Positions 47,798-56,566 of a stretch of 64,000 nucleotides of DNA are shown piece after piece (positions within the stretch are counted from its first letter, which is position 1; every line of letters begins with the position of its first letter). The notes beneath the pieces were generated by a model. It saw only the letters and a program-made list of their open reading frames with translations. It did no database searches and had not been told where the DNA came from. A program made the position numbers and the translations under genes. Source of the DNA: Enteractinococcus coprophilus (GTDB lineage: Bacteria; Actinomycetota; Actinomycetes; Actinomycetales; Micrococcaceae); NCBI RefSeq assembly GCF_006716305.1, contig NZ_VFOU01000001.1:558001-622000 (forward strand), given 5' to 3'.

Positions 47798-49042
47798 ATG
47801 ACATCACGAGATTTTTTGACTGACTTCCAGCACATGTCCGCCGTCGGTGCGACCGCAGGAGGCGGTGTGGACCGGCAAGCCGGCACAGCCGCCGATCTTG
47901 AGGTCAGGGCTTGGCTCCGCGACACCTTCAGCGCCATGGGGCTGAGTGAGCACCAAGACGCCATCGGCAACCAATTTGGCCTCAAAGAATACATCCCCGG
48001 CGCGCCCTATGTCCTGCTCGGTTCCCACCTCGACTCGCAACCGATGGGTGGAAAATACGACGGCGCCTACGGCGTGCTCGCCGCCGCCCACGCTGCCCAC
48101 CGCGTCATGGAGAGAATCGCTGCCGGTCGCCTGAACCCATCATTGAACCTGGCGGTCGTTAACTGGTTCAACGAAGAAGGTTCCCGCTTCACCCCGTCGA
48201 TGATGGGCTCCAGCGTTTACACCGGCGAGCTTGAGCTCGACGAAGCATTGGCCGTCACCGATAAGGCGGGCATTAGCGTTGCTGAGGCACTCGCTGACGA
48301 AGAGGTCCACCGCTGTGACACTGCGCCGCGCGCCGCATGCTACGCGGAGATCCACATTGAACAAGGCCCGATTCTCGAACGCGCCGGTAAGACCATCGGC
48401 CTGGTCGACGGCACCTGGGGTGCCAAAAAGTACACGGTGACCATCAAGGGCGAACAGGGCCACACGGGTGCCACCCCAATGGACCAGCGCAAAGATGCGC
48501 TCTACGGTGCCGCAAAGTTCATTGTTGCTGCCCGCGAGCTCGTCGACCAGTTCCCCGAAGGTCTGCTGCATACCTCAGTTTCGACCCTGGAGTTATTCCC
48601 GAATTCACCGGTCACCTACGCCGGTGAAGTCACAATCAATCTTGATCTGCGTTCGGTAGATACCACGGTATTAGCCGACGCCGAGGTCGTCTTAGCACAG
48701 CAGCGCAACGCGATTGAAGCCGTGGCCAGAGTCGAGATCACACAAGAGCTCACCCACCAGTGGGGTCTCATGCCGTATCATTCTGCCGGTTTGGAACTTG
48801 CCGAAGACGTCGTGCGTGAGTTGGATCAACCATTCCAGTACATCAAAACGGTTGCCGGACATGACTCCACAAATATGAAAGAACAAGTCCCCACCGTGAT
48901 GCTCTTTGTGCCCAGCCGCGACGGCTATTCACATAATGAAAAAGAGTTCACCACCGATAAGGACATGCTGGCCGGCGTTGATATGCTCACCGGTGTGGCC
49001 GAACGTCTGATCACCGGTGAGCTGGTCGAAAACACGCTGTAG
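47798..49042 (+). CDS. M20 N-carbamoylase / allantoate amidohydrolase-like hydrolase
   Basis: The product is 414 residues from ATG 47798 (AGGA before it); ATG 47774 would add eight residues. Binuclear-metal motifs are GSHLDSQPMGGKYDGAYGVL (His, Asp) and NWFNEEGSRFTPSMMGS (Glu-Glu). HIEQGPILE and GATPMDQRKDA are typical of the L-N-carbamoylase, beta-ureidopropionase and allantoate-amidohydrolase group. It would remove a carbamoyl (urea-type) group. It is the second gene of an operon with the amidohydrolase. Confidence 0.85.
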   Translation: MTSRDFLTDFQHMSAVGATAGGGVDRQAGTAADLEVRAWLRDTFSAMGLSEHQDAIGNQFGLKEYIPGAPYVLLGSHLDSQPMGGKYDGAYGVLAAAHAAHRVMERIAAGRLNPSLNLAVVNWFNEEGSRFTPSMMGSSVYTGELELDEALAVTDKAGISVAEALADEEVHRCDTAPRAACYAEIHIEQGPILERAGKTIGLVDGTWGAKKYTVTIKGEQGHTGATPMDQRKDALYGAAKFIVAARELVDQFPEGLLHTSVSTLELFPNSPVTYAGEVTINLDLRSVDTTVLADAEVVLAQQRNAIEAVARVEITQELTHQWGLMPYHSAGLELAEDVVRELDQPFQYIKTVAGHDSTNMKEQVPTVMLFVPSRDGYSHNEKEFTTDKDMLAGVDMLTGVAERLITGELVENTL

Positions 49043-49045
49043 GGT

Positions 49046-49849
49046 CTAAAACTCCTCGTGGGTGGCCGGATCCATGTAGATCCGACCGCGTTCAAGACCA
49101 TCGATCTCAGCTATATCCTGGTCATCGAGTTCAACGGTAAAGTGCAGGTTCGCACGCTGGCGTTCGGGATTCGACGACGCCGGCAACGGGACCGAGCCGT
49201 GGTGCACGTGCCAGGCCAGTACGACTTCAACCGGGGTTGCGCTGTGCTTTTCGGCGACCTTGGCTAACACCGGATCGTCGATCATGTCCGTCGTCCGCCC
49301 CAGGGGTGACCACGCTTGGGTTTGGATGCCGTGCTCTTTGTGGAACGCGCGTAGCTCGGCCTGCCCAAAGTACGGGTGCATCTCAACCTGGTTGATGGCC
49401 GGCATTTCACCGGATTCATCCGCCAGTCGCTGCAGGTGTTCAGGTAGGAAGTTCGACACTCCGATGGTGCGGATCAGTCCGGCGTTACGCATTTCGATCA
49501 GCGCGCGCCAGGTATCAACGTACTTGTGCTGGTTCGGCAGCGGCCAGTGGATCAATGCTGTATCAACGTAGGGCAGATCAAGGTCAATCAGTGAGCGAAT
49601 GATCGAGGTTTTCGCCTCGTGGTAGCCCTGGAAACGGCCGGGGATCTTCGTCGTCACTGTGATGTCCTCGCGAGGCACATCCGCTTGGGCAATCGCCTGG
49701 CCGACTTGGACTTCGTTTTCGTAGCGCAACGCGGTGTCGAGGATACGATACCCCACTTCTAGGGCTGAAAGCGTTGCGGTGCGGTATATATCCGGGTTGT
49801 CTTTGCCGGCTTGTACAAGGGTTCCGAAACCAATAAGTTCTGAGCGCAT
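49046..49849 (-). CDS. aldo/keto reductase
   Basis: The product is 267 residues forming an AKR barrel. The catalytic tetrad is visible: Asp and Tyr in LDTALRYENEVQVGQAI, Lys in VTTKIPGRF, His in ALIHWPLPN. NADPH-binding elements near the end include VPLPASSNPERQRANL. It reduces aldehydes or ketones with NADPH; the substrate cannot be inferred. It converges on the M20 hydrolase with a 3-nt gap. Confidence 0.88.
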   Translation of the reverse strand: MRSELIGFGTLVQAGKDNPDIYRTATLSALEVGYRILDTALRYENEVQVGQAIAQADVPREDITVTTKIPGRFQGYHEAKTSIIRSLIDLDLPYVDTALIHWPLPNQHKYVDTWRALIEMRNAGLIRTIGVSNFLPEHLQRLADESGEMPAINQVEMHPYFGQAELRAFHKEHGIQTQAWSPLGRTTDMIDDPVLAKVAEKHSATPVEVVLAWHVHHGSVPLPASSNPERQRANLHFTVELDDQDIAEIDGLERGRIYMDPATHEEF

Positions 49850-50075
49850 GCAGCCAGTCTAGGCCCGCGAGCGTCACCCCACACGATTCGACTTCTTCAA
49901 GGGTAAAACGCGTACTCAACTCCCGGTTACCCTCTAGACTCGTCGCGTAGCCCGTGAGTCGGCGGAGCAACGATTGCTAAACCGGACAAGGTTTCGCGGC
50001 ATCTGTACAACTCTTCCCACGAATCATTCGACTCATAAGCACCCCGGACGCATGTTGCTTTTGAGAGGAGACCTC

Positions 50076-51347
50076 ATGACCACCGTCCGCTCCGCCATTT
50101 CCCGTAGCCTGTTGAGCCTTGTCACAGCCGTAGCACTGCTGCTCACCTCATGCGCCGCCCAGGGCCCTGCAGAGAATGCCGACGACGGCGCCAATGCAGC
50201 ACCGTCGTCCACACCCGCTGAAGCCATCGCCAATGACGGCGAACTGATCGCGGAGGTGGACGATCCGGCTGAGCTCGAAGCATGCGTTCAGGCCGAGCAG
50301 CTCGAAGGTGCCACGGTCGAGTGGCTCGACGACGCCGTCTTTGAAGAACAACGCATTGAGGGCGTGGAGGCTCGCACCGTGGAAATCGAGGGTGCAGTGG
50401 TTGAGCTGCCGGGCGCACCCGAGATCGTAATTCCCGAACGGATAGCCCAGGCCGGATGCATTATTGAGTATCCAGCGCCGGGCGGATGCTTGCCGGCTGT
50501 GGAGATTTCGGAGGCGTTCATTCCTGGATACCGCGTTCCAGAGCGGCGACTCGAAGGTCTTGAATTGCCAGATGGTACGGTGCTTGAGGAAGCTGTTCAG
50601 GACAGCATTGAGGTCGAGGCCGTGCACATCGCCGGTGTTCGCGAAGACCAGGTGTGTCAGGCCGAGCCAAAGACTTCGGAAAACACCCAGATCGTGTCCA
50701 GCGTGGTCCGGCCCTCCATTGTGCGTCCTTATGACCTGTCCCCGACCCAAATCCAGCAGTATGATGCGCGCGGCGGTGGTGCATCCAATAGCGGAACCCA
50801 CATCAATCTCATGGCGCTCAATCCGTATTCAACCAAGCCCCAATGGCTTCCGGCCGCCCATATTCCTGCTGATTATTTGGAATCCTATGTGGTTGAGGGC
50901 ACCGAAAATACCGAGGTTGCCGAGCGCGACGAAGTCACCGCCTACACGACCGAAGGTGATGTGCTGTTCGATAGCGACGACCACGAGCTGCGCTCAGATG
51001 CGACCGCCGAGTTGCAGGCCATCACCGATGATATTGCCGAGCGCGGTGACGACGTCACCATCACTGTTGAGGGGCACACGGATAATCTCCCGTCGCAGAA
51101 ATACACAGACAATACAGAGCTGGCGGAGCGCCGAGCGGGATCGGTGCTGCAGTGGCTGACCGATAATACCGATATCGCGGCCGGTGATATGACCGCCAAG
51201 GGATTAGGCGAAGAGCACCCTCGAGCGTCGAATTCCTCGGACGACGGGCGCCAGCAGAATCGTCGCGTGGTCATTACGGTGACTCCAAAGGATTATGACC
51301 CCAGCATTGACTACCAAGTGAACGATTCGCAGGCTCCAGCCGAGTAA
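50076..51347 (+). CDS. OmpA-domain lipoprotein
   Basis: The product is 423 residues from ATG 50076 with GAGAGGAG five bases before. The lipoprotein signal peptide ends LLLTSC (Cys about 25). An acidic central region repeats VEIEGAVVELPG-type strands. The C-terminal OmpA-like peptidoglycan-binding domain (about 310-415) has VLFDSDDHELRSDATAELQA, VTVEGHTDN and GLGEEHPRASNSS with the NRRV end. It would tether the membrane to peptidoglycan. OmpA-like lipoproteins occur in Actinobacteria (compare ArfA) but are uncommon. Confidence 0.8.
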   Translation: MTTVRSAISRSLLSLVTAVALLLTSCAAQGPAENADDGANAAPSSTPAEAIANDGELIAEVDDPAELEACVQAEQLEGATVEWLDDAVFEEQRIEGVEARTVEIEGAVVELPGAPEIVIPERIAQAGCIIEYPAPGGCLPAVEISEAFIPGYRVPERRLEGLELPDGTVLEEAVQDSIEVEAVHIAGVREDQVCQAEPKTSENTQIVSSVVRPSIVRPYDLSPTQIQQYDARGGGASNSGTHINLMALNPYSTKPQWLPAAHIPADYLESYVVEGTENTEVAERDEVTAYTTEGDVLFDSDDHELRSDATAELQAITDDIAERGDDVTITVEGHTDNLPSQKYTDNTELAERRAGSVLQWLTDNTDIAAGDMTAKGLGEEHPRASNSSDDGRQQNRRVVITVTPKDYDPSIDYQVNDSQAPAE

Positions 51348-51353
51348 CGAATG

Positions 51354-51400
51354 CAATGACGCCGGCTGCACCAACCAAACCAATGCAACCGACGTCATTG
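51354..51400. terminator. interrupted hairpin between convergent genes
   Basis: CAATGACG (51354-51361) pairs with CGTCATTG (51393-51400); inner CGG/CCG and TGCA/TGCA pairs extend the stem with mismatches. It lies between the OmpA-lipoprotein stop and the convergent hydrolase stop. Confidence 0.5.
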
Positions 51401-51407
51401 TAAAAGA

Positions 51408-52295
51408 TTACTGCTTCTTGCGCGGGAAACGCTGCTTGAAGTCTTGAGCGATGTCTTTCATGTAGGCAAATTCCACGCCCGGGTGCGATTGGAAATGATC
51501 GAAGAGTCGTTCCAACATCAACAGGACGTGAGGACGCCCGGAAACATCCGGGTGGATGGTCATCGGGTAAACAGCGTAGTCCATCTCGCGGTATACCCAG
51601 TCGAACTGGTCACGCCACATCTGTTCAATGTCGCGCGGGTTGACAAAACCGTGCGAGTTGGGGCTGGATTTGATGAACATCATCGGTGGGAGATCGTCGA
51701 TGTACCAGGACGCCGGGATCTCTACCAGATCCGTTTCCTGACCCCGGACCAAAGGTTTCATCCATTCCTTGGCACTTTCGGCTTCGTAATCGATATTGGT
51801 CCAAGTGTCCCCGACGCGCACGTAGTAGGGCTCAAAATCGCGGTGCATGAACGAGTGGTCATACAACATGCCCGCTTCTGCGAGGATCTCGTTGGTGTGA
51901 TGCGACATCTCCCACCACGGGGCCACATAACCGACCGGCGCGGTCCCCGCCCGTCGTTCGATGAGATCATAAACGTATTCGAAAACCTCGGTCTCTTGTT
52001 CTCGTGACATTTCAAGCGGGTTTTCGTGCGAATAACCGTGGTGCCCGATCTCGTGGCCGGCTTCGACAACCTGGTCAAATTGTTCTGGAAACGTCTCGAT
52101 CGAGTGTCCGGGCCAGAACCAGGTGAACGGAATATTGCGTCGCTGGGCCAACTGCAACAGCCGTGGGACGCCGACTTCACCGGCAAATAGTCCCCGCGAA
52201 ATATCGTTTGGGGAGTCTTCACCGCCGTAGGATCCTAACCAACCCCCGACGGCGTCCACATCCACACCGACTGCAATATAGATTTTCTTTGCCAT
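51408..52295 (-). CDS. HpPgdA-like polysaccharide deacetylase-fold hydrolase (possible cyclic imidase)
   Basis: The product is 295 residues. [20 protein letters not shown] near the start, [14 protein letters not shown] (metal-binding His motif), [10 protein letters not shown] and [15 protein letters not shown] are near-identical in pattern to the Helicobacter PgdA-type protein. That group has been described both as peptidoglycan deacetylase and, in Pseudomonas, as Zn-dependent cyclic imide hydrolase, from memory. It lacks signal peptide and membrane helix, so a cytoplasmic imide/amide substrate is more plausible than cell wall. The gene seems monocistronic. Confidence 0.82.
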   Translation of the reverse strand: MAKKIYIAVGVDVDAVGGWLGSYGGEDSPNDISRGLFAGEVGVPRLLQLAQRRNIPFTWFWPGHSIETFPEQFDQVVEAGHEIGHHGYSHENPLEMSREQETEVFEYVYDLIERRAGTAPVGYVAPWWEMSHHTNEILAEAGMLYDHSFMHRDFEPYYVRVGDTWTNIDYEAESAKEWMKPLVRGQETDLVEIPASWYIDDLPPMMFIKSSPNSHGFVNPRDIEQMWRDQFDWVYREMDYAVYPMTIHPDVSGRPHVLLMLERLFDHFQSHPGVEFAYMKDIAQDFKQRFPRKKQ

Positions 52296-52454
52296 AAGCT
52301 ACCTCGACTCCTTACGTCGTCGCGCCATAATTAGGACGCTTCTTAGCCTAATCAGCAAGTCGGGTGGTAAGCCATGGTCTGAGGCAGGCAACTTCTTCTC
52401 ACGGTATTCTCATTGTCTGCGCTAGTGGGTGGGTTCACCACTCTAAGCGTCACT

Positions 52455-53975
52455 TCACGCGCGGCCAGCAGCTAGAGCTACCCGCAGCCCAAAGTCCTCA
52501 GACTGCCGATGTGGCTTGCTCAAGCACTTCAGTCTTTGGGCGTTCCGTAGCAGCCGCGCTATATTGGCTAAATGCTCCACGGAAAGCTGCCGCAGGATGC
52601 GTTGCAGGCAGGCGATCCGCACCGGTGAGTCGGCCGCGCGGGTTTGTTCCTTGCTGTGGAGTAATTCCTCAGCAGATCGAGCCATGCCCCGACGCCGTAA
52701 TTCGGGGATGATGTGTTCAATGAATTCGACATAGCTTCCGGGGAGCGTTGCATTGATGACGTTGATACCGTCAATGCCCGCGTCCTGCCACCGTTCGAGT
52801 TCATCCACGATCTGTTCCGGAGTTCCAGTGATGCGCGTTGCTTGGGCGCGGAACCGTGCCAGGTCGCGCACGGTCATATCCCCATCCGGCACCATTTTTT
52901 GCAGCTCAAGCAGGTGCCCGCGGGAACCTTCGGTGGTGAGTTCACCGATCGGAGTATCCAGCGGTAAATACCCTAAATCAACACCCAGGCTGCCCCCGGT
53001 GTGGGCGATCAGCGCGTGATCATCCAATGATTCGTCGAGATCGGCTGCTTTAGCGCGGGCCTCTGCCTCCGTGGAGCCCACGACGAACGACAAGCCTTGA
53101 ATGAATTTCACATCGTGCGGGTTACGACCAAATTCGGCGGCACGGCGTCGTATATCAGCGGCCTGTTCCTCAGCCTGTTCGATGCGCGGTGCCATCGAAA
53201 ACGTTGCTTCAGCGTGTTCGGCGGCAACCTGACGCCCCCGAGGTGAGGATCCGGCCTGGAAGAGCAGCGGCGTGCGCTGCGAAGATGGTGATGACAGGTG
53301 CGGCCCATCGACCTGATAGTTATCGCTGCAGTGATAAATTTTGGCGATCTTCGCCGGATCCGCGTGGAGCCCAATCCCGCGCTCATGCTTTCGGGTTTTA
53401 TCCGCCAACAGGGCATCGTCTTCCCAGGAACCCTCCCAGAGTTTATAGCAAACTTCGAGATATTCTTCGGCAAGATCATATCGATCAGCATGCCGGGCTA
53501 GTCCCGGCCCGCCGTAGTTGCGGTGCGCGTTCTCCAGGGCGGAGGTCACAACATTCCACCCCACCCGGCCGCCGGTCAGGTGGTCTAAGGTACTCAGCTG
53601 CCGGGCAAACGTGTACGGATGGGTCTGGATAACCGATGAGGTCAGTGCCAGGCCGATGCGTTGCGTGGTCGCAGCCAAGGCAGATAGTAACACCAGTGGA
53701 TCGTTCGCTGGGATCTGCAGACCGCGGCGAACATGCGAAGCCCAACCACCTTCGTGATCCCCATAGACGCCGACCACATCGGCGAAGAAGGCAATATCAA
53801 ACCCACCGTCTTCGAGTGTTTTCACTAACTCCACCCAGTGCGAGAGCTCATTGAAGCGGTGCTGTTGTGCCTCGTCACGCCGCCAAGCACCGCCCAAAAT
53901 ATGGCTGGTGGTATTCATCATGAATGCTGACAGAATCAGCGGGCTGCGCTGCAGGGAAGAAGACTGAGGTGACAA
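52455..53975 (-). CDS. NtaA/SnaA/DszA-family LLM flavin monooxygenase, last gene of SAM-riboswitch operon
   Basis: The product is 506 residues from TTG 53973-53975 (AAAGGAG nine bases before), giving MSPQSSSLQRSPLILSAFMM. The luciferase-like barrel has GGFDIAFFADVVG, TFARQLSTLDHLTGGRVGWN and TPLLFQAGSSPRGRQVAAEH, hallmarks of FMNH2-dependent monooxygenases that cleave C-S or C-N bonds (NtaA, DszA, SfnG relatives). After GMARSAEELL it carries about 70 extra residues not present in the paralogue at 58.9 kb. Located 44 nt after tandem metQ genes, it probably processes an imported sulfur compound. The region 52296-52454 shows no gene. Confidence 0.82.
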   Translation of the reverse strand: MSPQSSSLQRSPLILSAFMMNTTSHILGGAWRRDEAQQHRFNELSHWVELVKTLEDGGFDIAFFADVVGVYGDHEGGWASHVRRGLQIPANDPLVLLSALAATTQRIGLALTSSVIQTHPYTFARQLSTLDHLTGGRVGWNVVTSALENAHRNYGGPGLARHADRYDLAEEYLEVCYKLWEGSWEDDALLADKTRKHERGIGLHADPAKIAKIYHCSDNYQVDGPHLSSPSSQRTPLLFQAGSSPRGRQVAAEHAEATFSMAPRIEQAEEQAADIRRRAAEFGRNPHDVKFIQGLSFVVGSTEAEARAKAADLDESLDDHALIAHTGGSLGVDLGYLPLDTPIGELTTEGSRGHLLELQKMVPDGDMTVRDLARFRAQATRITGTPEQIVDELERWQDAGIDGINVINATLPGSYVEFIEHIIPELRRRGMARSAEELLHSKEQTRAADSPVRIACLQRILRQLSVEHLANIARLLRNAQRLKCLSKPHRQSEDFGLRVALAAGRA

Positions 53976-54019
53976 AGCGGATCGCTCCTTTGAAATACTG
54001 CGTGTGGCGTTTGTGGTGG

Positions 54020-54922
54020 TTATTTTTGGGTGAAGTTTTCCCAAGGGTCAGCAATGTTATCGGTCGTGTATTCGTCGGTGAATGCGACCGACCCCTCCAG
54101 GTATTCCGCGAACCAGTCTTGGACCTGCGGGGAATGATAGGCCTGTTGCAATGCCTGAATCTTTTCACTGTCCTCGGTGCCGGGTTGGACACCGACGACG
54201 ATCGAGTACGGCAGCGACTCATCGAGCTCTGGTTCCAGCTCGAGGGTTATCTCATCAAGGTCGTAGTCGGCTTCGACCACCATGCGAACAAATGAGAACC
54301 CGGCGTCGACGTCGGGCAGGGTCTGCGCGGTCGATTGTTGATCGACTTCAATGAAGTCGAAGTCGTGTGGATTATCGACGATGTCGTCCTGTGACAGCTG
54401 GGTGACATCAACAGATTCATCGATTTCTAGCAGTCCGGCATCGGCGAGGATCTTGATGCCACGCCCGTTATTTGCGGTATCGACTGGCAACGAGATTTGG
54501 GCGCCGTCTGGAAGCTCATCGAGGCTGTCGTATTGCAGCGAGAACAGCCCTGCTGGAGCGTAGTAGACCGAGAACGCCGGTGCCACGTCGGTGTCATTAT
54601 CCTTGTTGAACTGACGCAGATATGCAGCATTCTGGAAGTAGTTGGCGTCGTATTCGCCGCGTGAGACCACTTGGTTTGGTTGAATAATGTCGGTGACATA
54701 CGTGGTGTCCAGTTCCCAACCATCTTCGGCCAAGACTTCTTTGGCGATCTCAGTCGGTTCTTGGTACGGCGCCGATTCTGTCACGATTATTCGGATCGTA
54801 CGGTCTTCAACTTCTTGCACAGACGGAGCCGCTTGGGTCAATCCGCAGCCACCCAGTGCAAATGCCGCCAGGCTCAGGCTGATAACCCCAAAGTGACGCT
54901 TGGTTTGAAAAATATTTTGCAT
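54020..54922 (-). CDS. metQ2: MetQ-type substrate-binding lipoprotein (second copy)
   Basis: The product is 300 residues from ATG 54920-54922; a GTG at 54943 overlapping the upstream stop is an alternative. The lipobox is LGGC. The NlpA/MetQ fold is seen in VTESAPYQEPTEIAKEVLAE, YDANYFQNAAYLRQFN and VDTANNGRGIKILADAGLLE. It is clearly a tandem duplicate of the preceding gene, with the same motifs in register. It captures methionine or a related sulfur compound outside the membrane. Operon: metN-metI-metQ1-metQ2-LLM. Confidence 0.87.
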   Translation of the reverse strand: MQNIFQTKRHFGVISLSLAAFALGGCGLTQAAPSVQEVEDRTIRIIVTESAPYQEPTEIAKEVLAEDGWELDTTYVTDIIQPNQVVSRGEYDANYFQNAAYLRQFNKDNDTDVAPAFSVYYAPAGLFSLQYDSLDELPDGAQISLPVDTANNGRGIKILADAGLLEIDESVDVTQLSQDDIVDNPHDFDFIEVDQQSTAQTLPDVDAGFSFVRMVVEADYDLDEITLELEPELDESLPYSIVVGVQPGTEDSEKIQALQQAYHSPQVQDWFAEYLEGSVAFTDEYTTDNIADPWENFTQK

Positions 54923-54939
54923 AAGAAGTCTTCTTTCAA

Positions 54940-55857
54940 TCACTCTGCGGTGAATTCTGCCCAGATTTCCTGGGCATTATCGATGGTGATGTCATCGTTG
55001 TATTCGATGGCGCCGTCAAGATAGTCCGCAAACCATTCCTGCACTTCAGGGGACTGATACGCACGTTGCAGTGCCCGGGTTTTTTCAGAGTCCTGTTCCC
55101 CCGGCTGCACGGCAATGACGTTGGTGTACGGACGGCGCACGTCATCATCGTCTTCTAAAGCCAGGGCCACGTCGTGCACGTCATGACCTGCTTCAGCGAC
55201 AAGACGAGCAAACGCGAAACCGGCATCCACATCGGTCAGTGTGTGGGCCGATGATTGCTGATCAATTTCAATGAACTGAAAATTCTTGGGGTTATCGATG
55301 ATATCGGCTTGGGATAGCTCGGTGACGGGTACGGACTCATCGATTTCGAGAAGACCGTGATCGGCCAGCAGTTTGATGCCACGCCCGTTATTGGCGGTGT
55401 CCACGGCCAATGAGATTTCCGCGCCGTCAGGTAGCTCTTCGAACGAGTCGTGCTGCAGGGAGAAGATCCCGGAGGGCTGGTAATAGGTCGAAAATGCAGG
55501 TTCCACCTCGGTGCCGTTATCTGCGTTGAATTGTCGTAGATAGGCCAGGTGTTGGAAATAGTTTGCGTCATATTCACCCTGGGAAACCACTTGGTTGGGC
55601 TGCACAATATCTGTGACGTAGGTGGTCTCGAGCTCCCAACCATCTTCGGCAAGCAGTTCTCGAGCAATTTCGGTGGGTTCTTGGTAGGGGGCAGATTCAG
55701 TGACGATCAAGCTGATGGTTTTGTCTGCGGCGCCACTATCGGCGGAATTTGCTTGTGTCACACCGCAGCTTGTCAGCGTCAGGGCTGCTAGGGCACCTAG
55801 CGCGGCGGTGATTTGATGGCGGGTGCTGGATGTGATTCGGGTAGTGAAAAATGGCAT
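54940..55857 (-). CDS. metQ1: MetQ-type substrate-binding lipoprotein (first copy)
   Basis: The product is 305 residues. The signal peptide ends with lipobox LTSC. VTESAPYQEPTEIARELLAE, YDANYFQHLAYLRQFN and VDTANNGRGIKLLADHGLLE define the NlpA/MetQ family. It lies 46 nt after metI. Its sequence is close to, but diverged from, the second copy, especially in the C-terminal lobe, so the two may prefer different ligands. Confidence 0.9.
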   Translation of the reverse strand: MPFFTTRITSSTRHQITAALGALAALTLTSCGVTQANSADSGAADKTISLIVTESAPYQEPTEIARELLAEDGWELETTYVTDIVQPNQVVSQGEYDANYFQHLAYLRQFNADNGTEVEPAFSTYYQPSGIFSLQHDSFEELPDGAEISLAVDTANNGRGIKLLADHGLLEIDESVPVTELSQADIIDNPKNFQFIEIDQQSSAHTLTDVDAGFAFARLVAEAGHDVHDVALALEDDDDVRRPYTNVIAVQPGEQDSEKTRALQRAYQSPEVQEWFADYLDGAIEYNDDITIDNAQEIWAEFTAE

Positions 55858-55903
55858 GGCAAATCCTCGAGAGGTCGATAAGAGTGTGAGTAGTCGGTGT
55901 GGT

Positions 55904-56566
55904 CTAGAGACGTTTGTCGGTCACGCAAGCCAGTCGATTGCCGCCCAGCTGGACCGCGGTGACCAGTAGCACCATGAGTATGACGGCGATGACCATAACC
56001 GGAGTCTCGTACCGGTAGTAGCCATAACGGATCGCAAAGTCACCGATCCCGCCACCGCCGACTAATCCGACCATTGCTGAGTAGGAGATAAAGCTAACGG
56101 TGGTGATGGTGATGGAGCCGATGATGCCGGGTTTGGCATCGACGAGCAGCACGTTGCGGATGATTTGCCTGCGGGTTGCTCCCATGGCTCGGGATGCTTC
56201 GACCGCGCCGGTACCCAGTTGGGTGATGTTTTGTTCGACGAGGCGCGCGAAATACGGGATGGCGTTGATCGTCAGTGGCACGATAGCGGCTGCGGTGCCG
56301 ACCGTTGTTCCTACGACGAATCGGGTGAAGGGAATGATGGCGATCAGCAGGATCAGGAATGGAAACGATCGCAGCATATTCACCAGGCCACTGACGAATG
56401 CATGCAATTTAGGTTGCGGAGCGATCGATCCGGGGGCGTGGACAAAAAGCCAGATACCTAACGGGGTGCCAAGTAACACGGCGATGGGGATGGCCACCCC
56501 GATCATCGCGAACGTTTCGAGGAGGGCTTGGATGAGTTCGGGGCGAAGTTCGATAATCCGTTGCAT
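55904..56566 (-). CDS. metI: methionine-type ABC transporter permease MetI
   Basis: The product is 220 residues with five to six transmembrane helices. The binding-protein-dependent permease (EAA) loop is GAVEASRAMGATRRQIIRNV. MLRSFPFLILLIAIIPFTRF is typical of MetI. The start overlaps the metN stop by one base (TAATG). It forms the membrane channel with MetN; MetQ proteins deliver the ligand. Confidence 0.92.
   Translation of the reverse strand: MQRIIELRPELIQALLETFAMIGVAIPIAVLLGTPLGIWLFVHAPGSIAPQPKLHAFVSGLVNMLRSFPFLILLIAIIPFTRFVVGTTVGTAAAIVPLTINAIPYFARLVEQNITQLGTGAVEASRAMGATRRQIIRNVLLVDAKPGIIGSITITTVSFISYSAMVGLVGGGGIGDFAIRYGYYRYETPVMVIAVILMVLLVTAVQLGGNRLACVTDKRL

Noticed and set aside
53976-54044. 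Upstream ATG for the LLM monooxygenase of the SAM operon
   Set aside because: It lies inside the preceding metQ gene; TTG 53975 has AAAGGAG at proper spacing and matches the family start.
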